Positions 45,501 to 58,300 of a stretch of DNA of 64,000 bases are shown one piece after another. The notes beneath the pieces are model-generated. The model saw only the letters and a program-made list of their open reading frames with translations, was not told where the DNA came from and searched no databases. The number at the start of each line of letters is the position of its first letter. Within the stretch, counting starts at the first letter, position 1. The position numbers and the translations under genes were made by a program. This stretch comes from Oscarella lobularis (Eukaryota; Porifera; Homoscleromorpha; Homosclerophorida; Oscarellidae), in NCBI RefSeq assembly GCF_947507565.1, contig NC_089186.1, positions 682,001 to 746,000 on the forward strand, given 5' to 3'.

Positions 45501-47417
45501 AATCTTTTGCTCGACAGTCAGCTCCTTTTTCATCCAAGTAGCGAACTTTCAATGAACGATTAAGGAAACTTCCACATGCATACATAAAAGGCGTTTTTCC
45601 ACTCTGAAGACCAAATAAAAATAATAAAAGTATCACAAGCAAGATCTTCTAACATTGTTGACGCTATTGATATCAGCATTGTGTTCCAAAAGCCATTTCA
45701 CTCCAAATTTGTTTCCAATCATGCAGGCAGAATGCAGAGGAGTGTCCCCGTACTATTACCTATAGTGCAAATCTAGCCAATGAAGCACATCATATGTCAC
45801 CTTATTAGAAATGTTGACGCTCAATCCCCTTCTATTGACAAGATGATCAAAAATCTCGTTAGCATCTTCAGGTGACGAAAAATGACTTATAGCTAACCAA
45901 ACCTATCAATCAAAAGTCATGGCTGCCAGGCTATCGATATCCATGTTCTTCCAGACATCGCATTTTCTTCAATGTGTCAAAGGAACTCTTACAGGCATTA
46001 GAATATGGCGTAAGTCCACCCTAACAAAAGTGATGTCAGCAGTGCAACCATATGAAGGATGATGATAACATGCGTACAATAAGGGAGTCCCTCCGAACTA
46101 AAAATGGAATTGCCAAAACGAAAACGCGAAAGTAAGAATGCGACCTTATCAACAGAATTGATATCAATGCCTTTCTCAATGACAAGATATCGAAGAACAT
46201 CTTTCACTTCGTCATCTTTACAGTCTGAGGTCCAGGTGGAATAAAACAAAGCCGTCTTTCCATCCTGAATAAAAATGACGGCTATTTGTTCATTGACGTT
46301 TAAACTAATGCAGGACATCTCACGTGATCTTTGGCTCGACAGTCAGCTCCTTTTTCATCCAAGTAGCGAACTTTCGCTGAATGATTGATGGAACTTTCAC
46401 ATGCATCCATGAATGGCTTCGTGTCCCACTAAAGATAAAATAAGAATTAATTAAACTATTAGAAGTGAATCTTCTAACCTTTTTGACACTATTAATATCA
46501 GCGCGGTGTTCTATGAGCCATTTCACTACAAAAATGCTTCCACTTGAGCAGGCACTCTGCAGAGGAGTGTTGCCCTCCTATTAACAAATATTGCACACGT
46601 AGCAAACAAAAGCACATCATGTATCACCCAATTAATATCGTTGATGCTCAATCCCATTTCATAGACAAGATGACGAAAAATCCTATCAACTTCAGATGAC
46701 GAAAATTGATTTTGAGCTGCCCAAACCTATAAATCAAAAGTTACTGTTGTCAGAGTGTTGATTTGATATCAATTCTGTTACAATGTCAGAGGATGACAAA
46801 ATGTATCCATGTTCTTCGAGATAGACCATTTTCTTTCTTGCGTCAACGGAACTCAAAGAGGCTAGAGAATATGGCGTACGTTCAACCTAAAAAAGAGTGA
46901 TGAGTTCCATTATTGGAAACGAATTCCAAGTCATACGATGTCTTTCACGTTGACATTTGCACGGTGACTGACGAGCCATTCAACGCCAAAAATATCACCC
47001 CACTCGCACGCACAGTGAAGTGGGCGGAATCTCCTCTGCATCCAAGAATTAATTAGTTAATTTACCAATCCAAAACGTGAAGTCATACAAATCCTGCTTC
47101 TTTTTCAATGCCTTGATTCTTCTGCACAAGCGCAAAGCTGAGCCAATCATCGGCTTCCTTCGCCGTCTCAAACTCTCTTCCCGCCAAATAGTGAAATAAC
47201 GACAAGTCAGATTCGTACTAACAAAATTAGGAGAATACAATGGTGTGCAGCGATGAAAAACGCAACTATTCCATACCTGCTCAGATCGAAATCCTTTCTC
47301 TCTAGAAAGAAAACGAGGCAATTCATCGCCCGGGTCATTGTCATTTCTCTTCTCCAAAATCTTCGCCAATCGATCAATCGCAGAGCGAACAGACGAGTTC
47401 CCTCTCTGCCTCTGCAA
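42588..47417 (-). CDS. Ankyrin-Roc-COR-Death protein (ROCO family)
   Basis: Minus-strand gene with many short exons. The first exon I can support starts after a tttttgcag acceptor at 47418 (RQRGNSSVRSAIDRLAKIL); the true start lies upstream. About a dozen ankyrin-type exons follow (47.0-44.87 kb), for example KGRTPLLRTCHKCPSFVVIQ and NAMHLAAKNPRGIDKSIIDL. The Roc GTPase (44.78-44.24 kb) has the P-loop GREMAGKTTLVN and a DFGAQ switch, but FIVFNLIAF stands where an NKxD motif is expected. COR follows (44.18-43.05 kb: CPRPLWLCHNVIGPLLAPSY; DVYRGQRYEC). A four-base AATT excess near 43270 shifts the frame relative to the 23-kb paralogue (VCDERSPGVI then LNWFYLD). The end resembles a Death-like domain (LMQACAVLKGSKWEEIAVYL) and stops at 42588 or splices onward. 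ROCO proteins are regulatory GTPases and scaffolds. Confidence 0.7.
45250..46900 (-). repeat. Internal duplication of ankyrin exons, period about 820 bp
   Basis: Two consecutive blocks of ankyrin exons are alike in order and sequence. LRYLVIEKGIDIN occurs near 45330-45370 and 46150-46195, YLDEKGADCRAKD near 45515-45545 and 46335-46370, and an acaataagggagtccctcc-type exon edge near 45250 and 46075. The offset is about 820 bp throughout, so introns were copied too. Confidence 0.75.
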
Positions 47418-47824
47418 AAACAACTCTACGTTGGTTAGAAGAGCGAAAACGTTTCGGTGAATTCTACGGGTTCTTTTCGAGACAAAAACGAATCTTCGAG
47501 TTATCTTAGAAGTGACGATCTTGCTGTTCTATCGCACTCCATTAATAAAACCATCATCGCCTTACAAGCAGCGGTACCCCGTCTATTTTTGCTTTTTTCG
47601 CCGAAGAGAACTTCCTCATAACACAAACAATGTGCGCATGCGCTACGCTTCGTAATTCGATTTCATTTCTAGAGAATGCTAGCTCGATGTAGGCCATCAT
47701 GCATAGCCTACGCGAACGCATTACAAAGCATGACGTCATAAATATTTACGTTGTCATATTTTGACGTAGTAATACAGCCCCACTTATATAGTGTACTGTA
47801 TACAGCTCAGTTCTGTATAGGGTA
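47418..47824. other. Upstream region of the Roc-COR gene
   Basis: It should hold the first exon and promoter of the minus-strand ankyrin-Roc-COR gene. A minus-strand ATGATGG near 47555-47561 is a possible start but no donor joining it to 47417 could be fixed. A TATATAG sequence occurs near 47785. Confidence 0.3.
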
Positions 47825-48232
47825 GTGAATCGTTGTTGAAACGCTATCTAACTTGGAACGGCTGCATCATAGCTTCTGCTGCACCGTTTTTCTTCCCGCT
47901 TTTTCTAAAAATACTTCAGGCTTTCCTTGTTTAGAATGGCGCAAACAGTGAAGCTCTAAACATGACCAGTTACGGTACCGTACTTGGAACGTACAGATGA
48001 ATCTTATTGGGAACGCCCTATATTTTTGCGTTTTCCCATATAGACCTATATATCATTTGAAAGCTCAGCTTGTGCTTGATCGCGTTTGGCGTTGGTCCCA
48101 GCTGCGGTGAAGATATCACGGTTTGAATTCGATCGCAGTTTTCTGTCTATTCTGTCGACATCTTATAATGAACTTGATGAACTTGATGCAGCCGTTCCTT
48201 TTTAGATAGCGTTTTATGCAACAACGATTCAC
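47825..48232. mobile_element. MITE-like element with about 45-bp terminal inverted repeats
   Basis: The left arm 47825-47870 (starts gtgaatcgttgttg, ends ggctgcatcat) is the imperfect reverse complement of the right arm 48184-48232 (starts tgatgcagccgttcc, ends caacaacgattcac). The arms differ by a 4-base gap and a few substitutions. The interior of about 310 bp has no coding frame. The size and structure fit a non-autonomous DNA transposon. A target-site duplication could not be settled. Confidence 0.6.
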
Positions 48233-49883
48233 CCAACACACTAGCATACACGTCGCCCTCTCCTTCGAAGAGTCGCGAGGCGATCGGACGCCATGCATAT
48301 GTGCATCACAAAAAATAACTTAGCAGCAGTTTACGCAAAGAAAACGATGGCGGCACATGCAGCACCGCGCATACAAACAGAAAGGATAAAGATACTACTG
48401 ATTGATACAGCGACCGTGCCCTGCCCTTTCACTCCCAAATAAACGTGCGGTGGAGGAGTACAAAAGCGGCTCTTTGAATATACTCAGTCTCCCACAAAGT
48501 ACGTCACGCGCTCGCTAAAATCAATACGAAACGCACACACTCAATGGCAGATAGGTGTATCGAAGTCAAAGCAAACGCTTTTCCAGCGTGAAACGCGCCA
48601 TAATACACCTGGAAGCACCCACGTAACGTAGGAAAGTTCATGTGACACCAACTCTTCGTTATTATAAGGCACGAGCCTTCATCAAGAGTGCAACTATATA
48701 ATTGTATAAAAATGATCAATCGTAACTGCTGAGAGCAAAACTAAGCAAACGCATTCTTCTTAGAACGAGCAGTTACCACAATCAGAAAATTCAACAAAGA
48801 TCAGTAGAAGACGCACTGAAGACTTGTCCATTGCTGCAGCTGCCTCTCTCACGTTTGTGCAAAAAATAGTGCTAGTGGAAGCAGAGACATATGCGCCCCC
48901 ATTTAAGGATTGCTTCCTTAATTTCCGCGAAAACAAGTGGGCATAAAGCAATCCGTTACATCCATCGTTACATCCATTCACGGGACTTTCGCGGTGGGAA
49001 ATACGGAGAAGGGAAACGAAGAGCGCATAAATGTGGATAGATTATGAGATGGAAGCTTGCATAGGGAACCGAAGGACGAAAATAAAAGGAAGCGAGAGGA
49101 ATATTAGATTAAGACGAACAAATTAAATTGGTATGGACCACGAGACACAGATCGAGAGAGTCAAATTTCCAGAATCTTATTCATTTAGTAAAAGCCGCTA
49201 GAACCCTGTGCTTTCATTCTCATTTAAATATCCTCCCGGTGAAAATACCGTGAGATCAACGAATTCTTCTTGAAACGCCTGTTTCCTATGGAGGTTGTCA
49301 ATTTAGCATTGTAGAATTTTTCTTGCATCTTGCATCTAAATTCTTGAGACTCCTATTAATTAGAGGATTTGCGTGTTCTTCGATTTTATCTATGTGCTTC
49401 AAGTTATATTACCTTCTACAAGACCACTTCGACATGAAATTATCTGACGTATCCAAGGTAATTTTTAGGCATCGTCTGCTCTACTAAGGTTGGCAGACTA
49501 CCATAGAACGCGTCATAGATTTATCCATGCAACACCCGTGGCATGCATGTAGTTTCGCTCTCGCCTTTATCCGACGTACGTTATTATCGCCTGGAGGCAG
49601 TAATCAAAAGTGGCCACGGTACCGACCATAGCAGCAAAGAACACAGTAGCTTTGAAAATATGGAGCGGCATCACGTGCACCACTTGAGACTCTTTGAGTC
49701 AATTTGCGGTAAAAGCCATCAAGACGTCTCTTCTGGTTGAGGTATTTAGCTGTTATGCAAAGGTTCTGAAGAAAGCTAGCCGAATTAAAAAACGCCTCAA
49801 GCATATGTTTGATTCTTACTGCGGCTGCGCGTACGTGCAAGAAGGCGAGTACATAAACAACGTCACCGCGGAAAGACCGGTTC
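48233..49883. other. Unassigned region before the ankyrin-kinase genes
   Basis: AT-rich, with scattered short frames but no domain recognised. The last few hundred bases should include the promoter and 5' UTR of the ankyrin-kinase gene whose proposed ATG is at 49884. The frames on the minus strand near 49604-50029 have no features of a gene. Confidence 0.4.
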
Positions 49884-52800
49884 ATGGACACCGCCAGTAC
49901 ATTACTGTCTACTAAATCTTTTTGTGATAAAACTCTTCTTGACTGTTTATAGAGTTTTTTTCGGCTATCGCCAGCGGAAAAACGAAAAAGGTTCGCGAAT
50001 TCGTGTCTAAACAGCCTGTACAATGGCAAACGATGGTTACCAAGGTACGATACGCGTTTTTCCCTAGAAACGGTGACTCATTACGCCGTTGATTTCGCTC
50101 TTTGGGGTATATAGAGGCCTTCTTTTTTGTTTAGGACGGTTTCAGTGCAATAGCTTTTGCTATTTCGTGCAATTCATTAGAAGTGGCAGAGTATTTTCTT
50201 TCAACAGGATTAGATATCGAGAGTCGAGTTGACATGGTATTGTTAAAATTTCCAAAAATGAAGAAACGCATATTTGAGTTTGATGCTACGTAGAAAGGAG
50301 CGACTGCCTTTCTTCACGCTGCTTACAAAGGATCTCTGAAAGGAGTCGATCTATTATTGAGAAACGGCTGTAACGTTCATGTGAAGGACGACGTGAGTGC
50401 CACTTTTCACATTATTTGACTATTGACACACTCGCTTAGGACGGCAATGGAGTTCTGGCATTAGCGTGCTTAGGAAGCGATCTTATGATGGTTAAAAGAA
50501 TTTGCACAATGGGTTTCTCGGTGAACGCAACTCATCAGGTAGAGATAAATAATAAAATGTTTATTTCTACAAGAATTCTGGTTTCTCCATAGGATGAAAA
50601 TACATCTTTGCATTTTGCAGCTTATAGTGGAAGTGCCGAAATTGCAGCATTACTAATAGGCAACGGAGCAAACGTCGAAGCAAAAAACAAAGTGGTGTCC
50701 TAGATGCAAACGAGATTAATTTAACGCATGGTTTTCTAGTTTGGCTTCACTCCCTTTCTTATGGCCTGTAATTTAGACAACTTGAGCGTCGTCAATTTAC
50801 TTATAGCAAAAGGATGCAATATTCATGTCAAAACAAAAGTAAGTTTCGGATGTCGTTATTTCTAAACCTAGTGTATATATCGATGTAGCGCGGTGACGGA
50901 GCATTGGCGATGTCAAGTGGTAATGGCAACCTTAGAATCGCTGAAGTTTTGATTCAAGTTGGATTAGACCCCAACGAAGCCCAACACGTAAAACTATTTC
51001 CATACTGGTCTTGCTGGGTATTGTATTTGTTTTCAGCTGGGTTACACATCCTTGCACTGGGCTGCTGAAAAAGGACAACTTAGACTCGCAGACTTTCTTC
51101 TAAAGAACGGCTCTAAAATAGAAGCTCAGGACAAGGTAACTGCGATATTTTATAAAAATGCTTCACATTGACTTAATTAATTAATTAATATTCTCATAGT
51201 TTGGAAAGACGCCGTTTCTCGTGGCTTGTACGTACAACCAAACAAAAGTAGCTAAGCTCTTCATATCCAAAGCGTGTAATGTTCACGTCAAATCCAATGT
51301 CAGCTTTTGCCTTTGTCGCGAAAGACCTATAACTATGCGCATGTGTGTATTAGCGTGCTGATGGAGCCTTGGCAATGGCGACTTGGAACGAAAACGTCGA
51401 ACTTGCTGAAGTATTGATTCAACTTGGTTTAGACGTCAACGAAGTCCATGGAGTAACTTCTCCGCGCGTATTGTACTTTAGCGTGCATTTATTCTTTTAT
51501 GAAGTTTTACTGCACATCCTTACACTGGGCAGCTAGCAAAGGAAATTGTGAATTAGGTGAACTTCTTATTGGAGAGGGTGCTGCGGTTGAAGTTAAAGAC
51601 GAGGTATCTAAACGTTTTATTGGCACGATAATTTACTTCATGACGTTCTGTGGTGTGTCCTTGTTGATTAAGGTTGGATATACACCCTTTCTTATGGCTT
51701 GTAGTTGTCAGCAATTTCCCTTCGTCGAACTCCTGATATCAAAGGGATGCAATATACATGCAAAGAGCAATGTGCGGTTTTTTACAAACATTTTGCCACT
51801 AACAGTTGATTGCGTATATCTGTAGTGTGGCGATGGAGCCTTGGCAATGGCAAGTTGGAATGGAAACCTGAAATTTGCTAAGAAACTTATTCAACTCGGA
51901 TTAGACGTAAATGAATCTCAACGCGTAAGTCTTATGCATGATTAATCGTTGCAGCTACCTGATGTTTTCGTTAGGTTGGCTATACCTCTTTGCACTGGGC
52001 AGCTCAAGACGGGCATCTAGAACTGGCAGAATTCTTTATTGAATGTGGGGCCGAACTTGAAGTTCAAGACGAGGTTTCACGTTTGTGACTTTATATTCTA
52101 CTATATAGATGTATTTCGCTGATTTTGTAGAATGGAAACACTCCGATTTTATGTTGTGCTGCGAGTGATAATGTTGATTTGCTCGCTATGTTAATCTCAA
52201 AGGGTTGCAACGTTCAAGCAAAGAATAAGGAAGCTATACCTTAGAAGTATATATTCACGATCTTTACTGTGATTTCGTTATAGATCGGTCGAGGATTGCT
52301 AGCAACAGCTTCTGCAAATGGTCAAGCAAAAATGGCCGAAGCGCTTTTAAAGATGGAATTTTCGCTGTTTGAGACGGACTACGTGCGATGATACCTACAT
52401 TCTTACGTCACTAACCTTTAACACTATCTTCATTTAGCATGGCCGCACGCCGCTTCATTGGGCGGCGCAATGGAATCGAAAGCAAGTTGCGGAAGTTCTC
52501 ATCGACAAAGGCGCCGACATTGAAGCTCAAGACAGAGTTTGAGCATAGATTGATTTGTAGGCGAATATTCTCTCTACGACGATATCTCTTTTGCAGTGCG
52601 GAAAAACGCCTTTTCTGTATGCGGTTTGGCGTGGGCAAAATGAATTTGCTCATTTTTTACTTGACGAAGGATGCAATCTTTCTGCACTTGATCATGCAAG
52701 ATGATCATTCATTTCTTGTAGAAAATGAACGGCGCTTTCTATTTCTAGAATGATCAGGGTGCATTGACCTTGGCCTGCATTGAAGGGCATCACGACACAG

Positions 52801-55180
52801 CAGAATGGCTCGTATCAAAGTTTAAATCCCAGGTAAGGTTACTATCTTTTACAAATAAAATAAAAGTCTAATGAATTAGCATGTAGGATATCGATTGTCT
52901 TCTACATGTTGCAGCCCAAAACGATTTTGACAAGGTCGCTGCCATGCTGGTGTCAAAAGGAGCTGCATTGGAATCTCGAGATCAGGTAGCATACAGTTGA
53001 GAGAGAGAGCAATACCTTTATTATATTAATTATTTTGCAGTGGGGCTGCACTCCTCTTCTCACTGCCATTGAGTTCGGCTGTGACAACGTCATTGATTAT
53101 CTTTTGAACAAAGGCTGCAATATTTATGCAACAACGAAACGAGGAGAGTGCGCTCTTGATTTAGCCGTTATGGGAGGACGCCTAGATTTGTATCATCGCT
53201 TGGTGAAGGCGGGAATCAAAGCCTCTCAGCTCACACAAGCGAGTCAAATGTCGAAGTCCGATTTTTCTTAATGCCTTAATCGATCTAGGATAGTCGTCGG
53301 TTTTTGAAGAGGGCCGCTTTAGGTGAAAACGATGAAGCTCTTCGTTTTTTAAGAGAGGTGACTTCATTTGAAATAGAGCTGACATCTATTCTTGACACGT
53401 TGTGCCTTACAGATATACAGTCTTCAGTGCTTTGAAGATCCTCTAAACTGGGCTTCGCCTCAGGAATGCGGTTGCACATCTTTTGAACTATTTGAAATGT
53501 CTTGCCGTTCTATAGGAACGAGAAGAAATGCAACTAGAAATACATCAGCTTTATGCCCGACTAAGAAAACGTGAAGATAGTACGCACTCCTCTAGAGATC
53601 ATGAATCGAAAGAAGAGGAGCGCCCTGTTGGTACTACTGAAGTAGGTGTTGCATTGTTCTAAAATATGACAGTGGAGGAAGATGTTTAATTAAAATAGGA
53701 ACGGAAGCAGGTGGTAGAGGAATTGGCATTTGCTTTGGCTAGAAAGGAAAGAGAAATAGCGCAATTGAAGGACGAGGCTACAGAAAGAGAGCGAAAGCAC
53801 GAAGCCCTTTACGGTTCCTAAGATATTCTATGCACCTTTTTCATAGGTAATATAAAATTTCTTCTTTTTAATTAATAACAGCAAAGTGGAGAACCGAAGT
53901 TGAAGAGAAGAACATTGCACTTGACGTTCGAGCCCACGAAATTGGTAAACCGTTCTGGTATTGGAACCTTACTAATCATTTGTTTGATAATCAACTAGAG
54001 GAAATAAGGATTGCTGCCAAGGCAAAAGACGATCAAATAGAAGAGGCTATAAAAAAGATTGACGCATTGACACTAGACCACGGTAATAGATCCCTCATCT
54101 AGCTATTTCTTGATCAATGGATTTGCGTACAGGAAAATTAGTCAACTGCTTTGAGGAGACAGTAACTGAGCTAAGAACCATATCTGAACAGAAAGCAGAG
54201 AAGGAAAAGCAGCTAGACAAAGAAAAAGAAAACGAAGGTCTACTGCAAATTTCTCTCGAAGACGTCAAAATGACTGAAATTAAACTCGGAGAGGGAGCGT
54301 GGGGAGGTAATTACGAACGATGTAATGATGTAAGAAACATGAAATTCCTATCTAGAAGTGAGGGTTGGCTACTGGCGTGGATGTCCCGTGGCTGTCAAGA
54401 TATTTTTTGAATTTCTGAACACGGACAACTGCCTTCGTCTCTTTCAGGAAGAGATTGCCGTCTGCAGTCGAATACGTCACCCAAACATCGTCCCCCTATG
54501 CGGTGCAACAACGGAGAAAAACGAACGACTTCGAATAATCACAGAGCTTCTTGAAGGGTCTCTTTCTGACGTCATCATAGCCGCTCGTCGTTCAAAAATG
54601 GCTTCTTTCTTTGCGAGAGCAGATTGACCTTGCCTTCGGTATGACAGCTGCAACAACGTATCTCCATGAACTCCGACCAAACGGAATCGTACACCGCAAC
54701 ATTCGCTCCTCCAATGTTGTCGTAACGGCTTTGATGGAGGCGAAGCTCTGCGACTTGGGCTGGACTACATTTGCACAAGTGTCTCTTTCCACCGTACCTC
54801 TTCCTGCCAGCCAGTATTCGGCTCCAGAGCAGGGCTCTGTTCTCTACCAGGGCACACAGATGACTGACGTGTGCAGTCTAGGAGTGACTCTCGCTGAATT
54901 GATGACTGGGGAAGAACCAGTTGCCAGTCAGCGATTCGAGCAGGCTTCCATTGTCGGTCATCCCCTCGTCAAGAAGATGTGCCTGCAAATGATCTCTATT
55001 GATCCAAGCGTGAGGCCAACTGCACACGAATGCTTGGATACATTAGAACGAGTTAAAAAGTCAGACGACTATAATCAGTGTTATCCGAAGAGAGTTGTAA
55101 AGGGTAAGTCGCACGGGGAGGTGAACTTGGTGTTTCCGCATTTGCCGCATTGTCTTTCCGTGAAACCTGGCATTTTGTAG
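49884..55180 (+). CDS. Ankyrin array / coiled coil / TKL kinase 1, kinase domain frameshifted and catalytic Asp replaced
   Basis: Proposed first exon ATG 49884 (MDTA) splices to FFSAIASGKTKKVREFVSKQ (about 49960-50041), matching the tandem gene downstream. About 20 ankyrin repeats follow, nearly every one on its own 99-bp phase-0 exon, for example LGYTSLHWAAEKGQLRLADF (51038-51136) and FGKTPFLVACTYNQTKVAKL (51201-51299). A final double repeat (53039-53250) leads to coiled-coil exons (53520-54270). The kinase starts at EIKLGEGAWGG, with VAVKIFF. One extra base near 54605 (gcttctttctttgcg) shifts the frame to a stop at 54625-54627; the correct frame reopens as REQIDLAFG. The catalytic loop reads HRNIRSSN, so the catalytic Asp is Asn, while CDLG is kept. 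It ends at 55180. It is either a pseudokinase with a sequence error or a decaying gene. Confidence 0.7.
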
Positions 55181-55365
55181 ATTTTTACATGGCTTTTCTG
55201 TTGCATTATTCTGTTCTACAAGCACAGCTAAAACTAAACTATTTTATACGCATCCGCTAGACGATTTCTGGAAAATCTCAAAGGTAAGTAAGTGCCTTTG
55301 ACGCACTGGCTTTATATTCAATGTGCTAAAGTAGGTTTTCTGTATGAACATGCGCAGACGAGACT

Positions 55366-58300
55366 ATGGATTCCGCTGGTAAATGCAACCTGACCTGACA
55401 AGAAACGATCTCCTCTCTAGGCTTCTTCCTAGCTTTTCTTGACGCTATTGCAAACAGAGACGCGAATCTGGTTCGCCAATTCGTGTCCAATCACCCGGAA
55501 CAGTGGAGAACCGCAGTGAACGAGGTATGGTTGTAAATTGTCTCCCAAATCGCGGTTCATGACCATGGTCTGGGTGAAATGGCACCTCAATATAATCTTT
55601 GTATGCTCGGGAAATACATTCACCCCAAGGACACCAACTAAATATTTTTTTCTAACCGTTTAGCATCGCCCTTAAAGCCTTAGACCCTTTTGTCGATGGT
55701 CCTGCTACGCCACTAGTGCTCTTTTAGTCTCAACGTAGTCTATGTTACTGCAGAAGTGGTAGCGATAGAGTGGCAGCTGACAATTTATTATTAGATAACC
55801 TGCTGTTGGAAAATATCCAACTTATTAGATTCTTTGCGTTGTAGGAAGGTGCCAATGCGATGACGTACGCGATTTTTTACAATTCTTTGGAAGTGACAAA
55901 ATATTTTCTCTCGCTGGGATGGGACATTGAAAGTCATGTCAACAAGGTAGTTTCTTTTTTTAACATTAGAGACGTTTTGATTGCTTTGTGATAGACTGGA
56001 TCAACGGCTTTTCTTTATGCTGTCAATAGAGGATCTGTCAAAGTAGTCGATCTATTTCTCAGGAAAGGCTGCAACGTCCATGCAAAAAGCCACGTGAGAA
56101 ACGGAACGTTACCATGGCTTTTGGCGTAAACTTGCTTTGTGATGGCAGAATGGCAACAGAGCTCTGGCTTTGGCGTGTTTGCGAGGCCGTCTTGATATGG
56201 TAAAGAAAATGATAAAAATAGGACTTTGCGTCAACGAAACTAACGAAGTACGTTAACAAATTTTAATTAAGTCTGAAAATTTTGTATTTCTTCTTATATA
56301 GAATGGCTACGCATCGTTGCATTACGCAGCTGATCGAGGATATGCCAAAATTGCCTCGTATCTAATCACAAAAAAGGCATTTCTTGAAGCTAAAACCGAA
56401 GTACTGTAGAACCCTCATAACTATTCTAAATTGATTGGACAGAAACTACGTTCTCGTTAGTCTGGACTAACGCCTTTTCTGGTCGCCTGTACGTCTAATC
56501 AAATTAGAATGGTCGATTTTTTGCTATCAAAAAGATGCAACATTTACGCCAAGAAAAAGGTTCCCAGTTGCGACCTACTCTTTAGCCATTATGTATGTAC
56601 ATACATGTAGGGAGGTCAGGGAGCCCTGGCAATTGCAAGTATAAACGGAAACCTTGAACTCGCTGAAAAATTGATTCATCTTGGCCTGGACCCTAACGAA
56701 GCTGATGCGGTGGGCGCCCAAGAAAATAAATTCTCTGTTATCATGTTATCATTCAGGATGGCTTCTCTTCTTTGCACTGGGCTGCCAAACATGGGCACAT
56801 ACAAGTAGGAAAGTTTCTTATCAAAAACGGATCCAGTCTCGAATCCAAATCCAAAGTAGGTGCAGTCGTTGATTCTATAGGATAGCACTTTCTCGGTTCT
56901 AGTGGGGACAAACGCCTTTTCTTGTGGCCTGTGATAGCCAGTGCGAAGGCATGGTAGATCTGTTGATAGCGGAAGGATGCAATATTCACTCCAAAAGCGA
57001 GGTCAGTATATGAAGTTTTTTATTTACGTTTGGTTGTGAAGAAGTAAATGTCGCGTGCAGCGAGGTGATGGCGCGTTGGCATTCGCTAGCTGGAATGGAA
57101 ACGTTGAAATTGCTGAAAAATTAATTGAACTCGGATTAGACGTCAACGAAGCTCACTTTGTAAGAAATTTACTGATGATGATCTCTCGCAGTGTGTGATA
57201 TGATATATCTCCTTCAGTGCGGCTACACCTCTTTGCACTGGGCAGTCGCCAAAAGTCATCTCAAACTTGCTAAACTTCTTATTAGAAAGGGCGCTAATTT
57301 GGAAGCAGAAAACGAGGTGATATATCTTACCTTCACTCGTTATTTTAGGTAGAGTTTGTACGTTCTGCTAGTGGGGAGAAACACCCTTTCTCGTCGCTTG
57401 TAATGACCAACGCCTTGACGTGATTGACTTCTTAGTATTGAAAGGGTGCAATATTCATGCTAAGAGCAAGGCAAATTGTTTGGTGACGTACTATCTGTCA
57501 CAAACATACTTTCGTGTATCTACAGAAAGGAAATGGAGCCTTGGCAAATGCATGTTTGCAAGGAAACGTCAAACTTGCTGAGAATTTGATTCAACTCGGA
57601 TTGGACGTCAATGAAACTCATTCTGTAGGCGTTTTTTAGAATGAAACAATTAGAAGTTGATGATTTGTCTAGAATGGTTTCACTTCCTTGCACTGGGCCG
57701 CTGGAAAAGGGTATCATATGCTAGTAGAACTTCTTATTGACAAGGGAGCGAAGCTTGAAGCTAAAGACAAGGTAAGTAACAATGCATTCTACTGAAAGGC
57801 CTGGATTGTTTTATTGTCACTTGCTCATTTTTTTTGTTTGGCCTTGCAGAACGGAACAACTCCAATTCTTTGCTGCACCACAACTGACAGGCTCTACCTG
57901 CTTAGAATGATGATATCCAAAGGATGTAACATTCACGCCAAGAACAATGTAGTTAGGACAAGCGTCAAAATTACACTAGTGACCATGACGTGTAGGTTGG
58001 GTCTGGAGCGTTGGCAACAGCAAGTGCCAGAGGAAAGGTTAAAATGGCAAGAAAACTTCTTGAAATAGGATGCCTGGTAACTGAAACTGACCTTGTAAGC
58101 CATAAATCCTTCGTTTTCTCAAGCGTTATCGCAATCTCTTTACTTGTTAGTTCGGTGTTACGTCACTTCACATAGCAGCAATATGGAATAGACCGGCGAT
58201 TGCCAATCTCCTCATTGAATGGGGCGCCAACGTCGAAGCTCAAGACAACGTTTGATTTAATGGGGTAACAGATAATGACGTCTTTGTAGCATTAACTCTT

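Noticed and set aside
49604-50029. Minus-strand gene of 141 codons near the start of ankyrin-kinase 1
   Set aside because: No domain, overlaps the first exons of the well-supported plus-strand gene, and its end lies in intron sequence.
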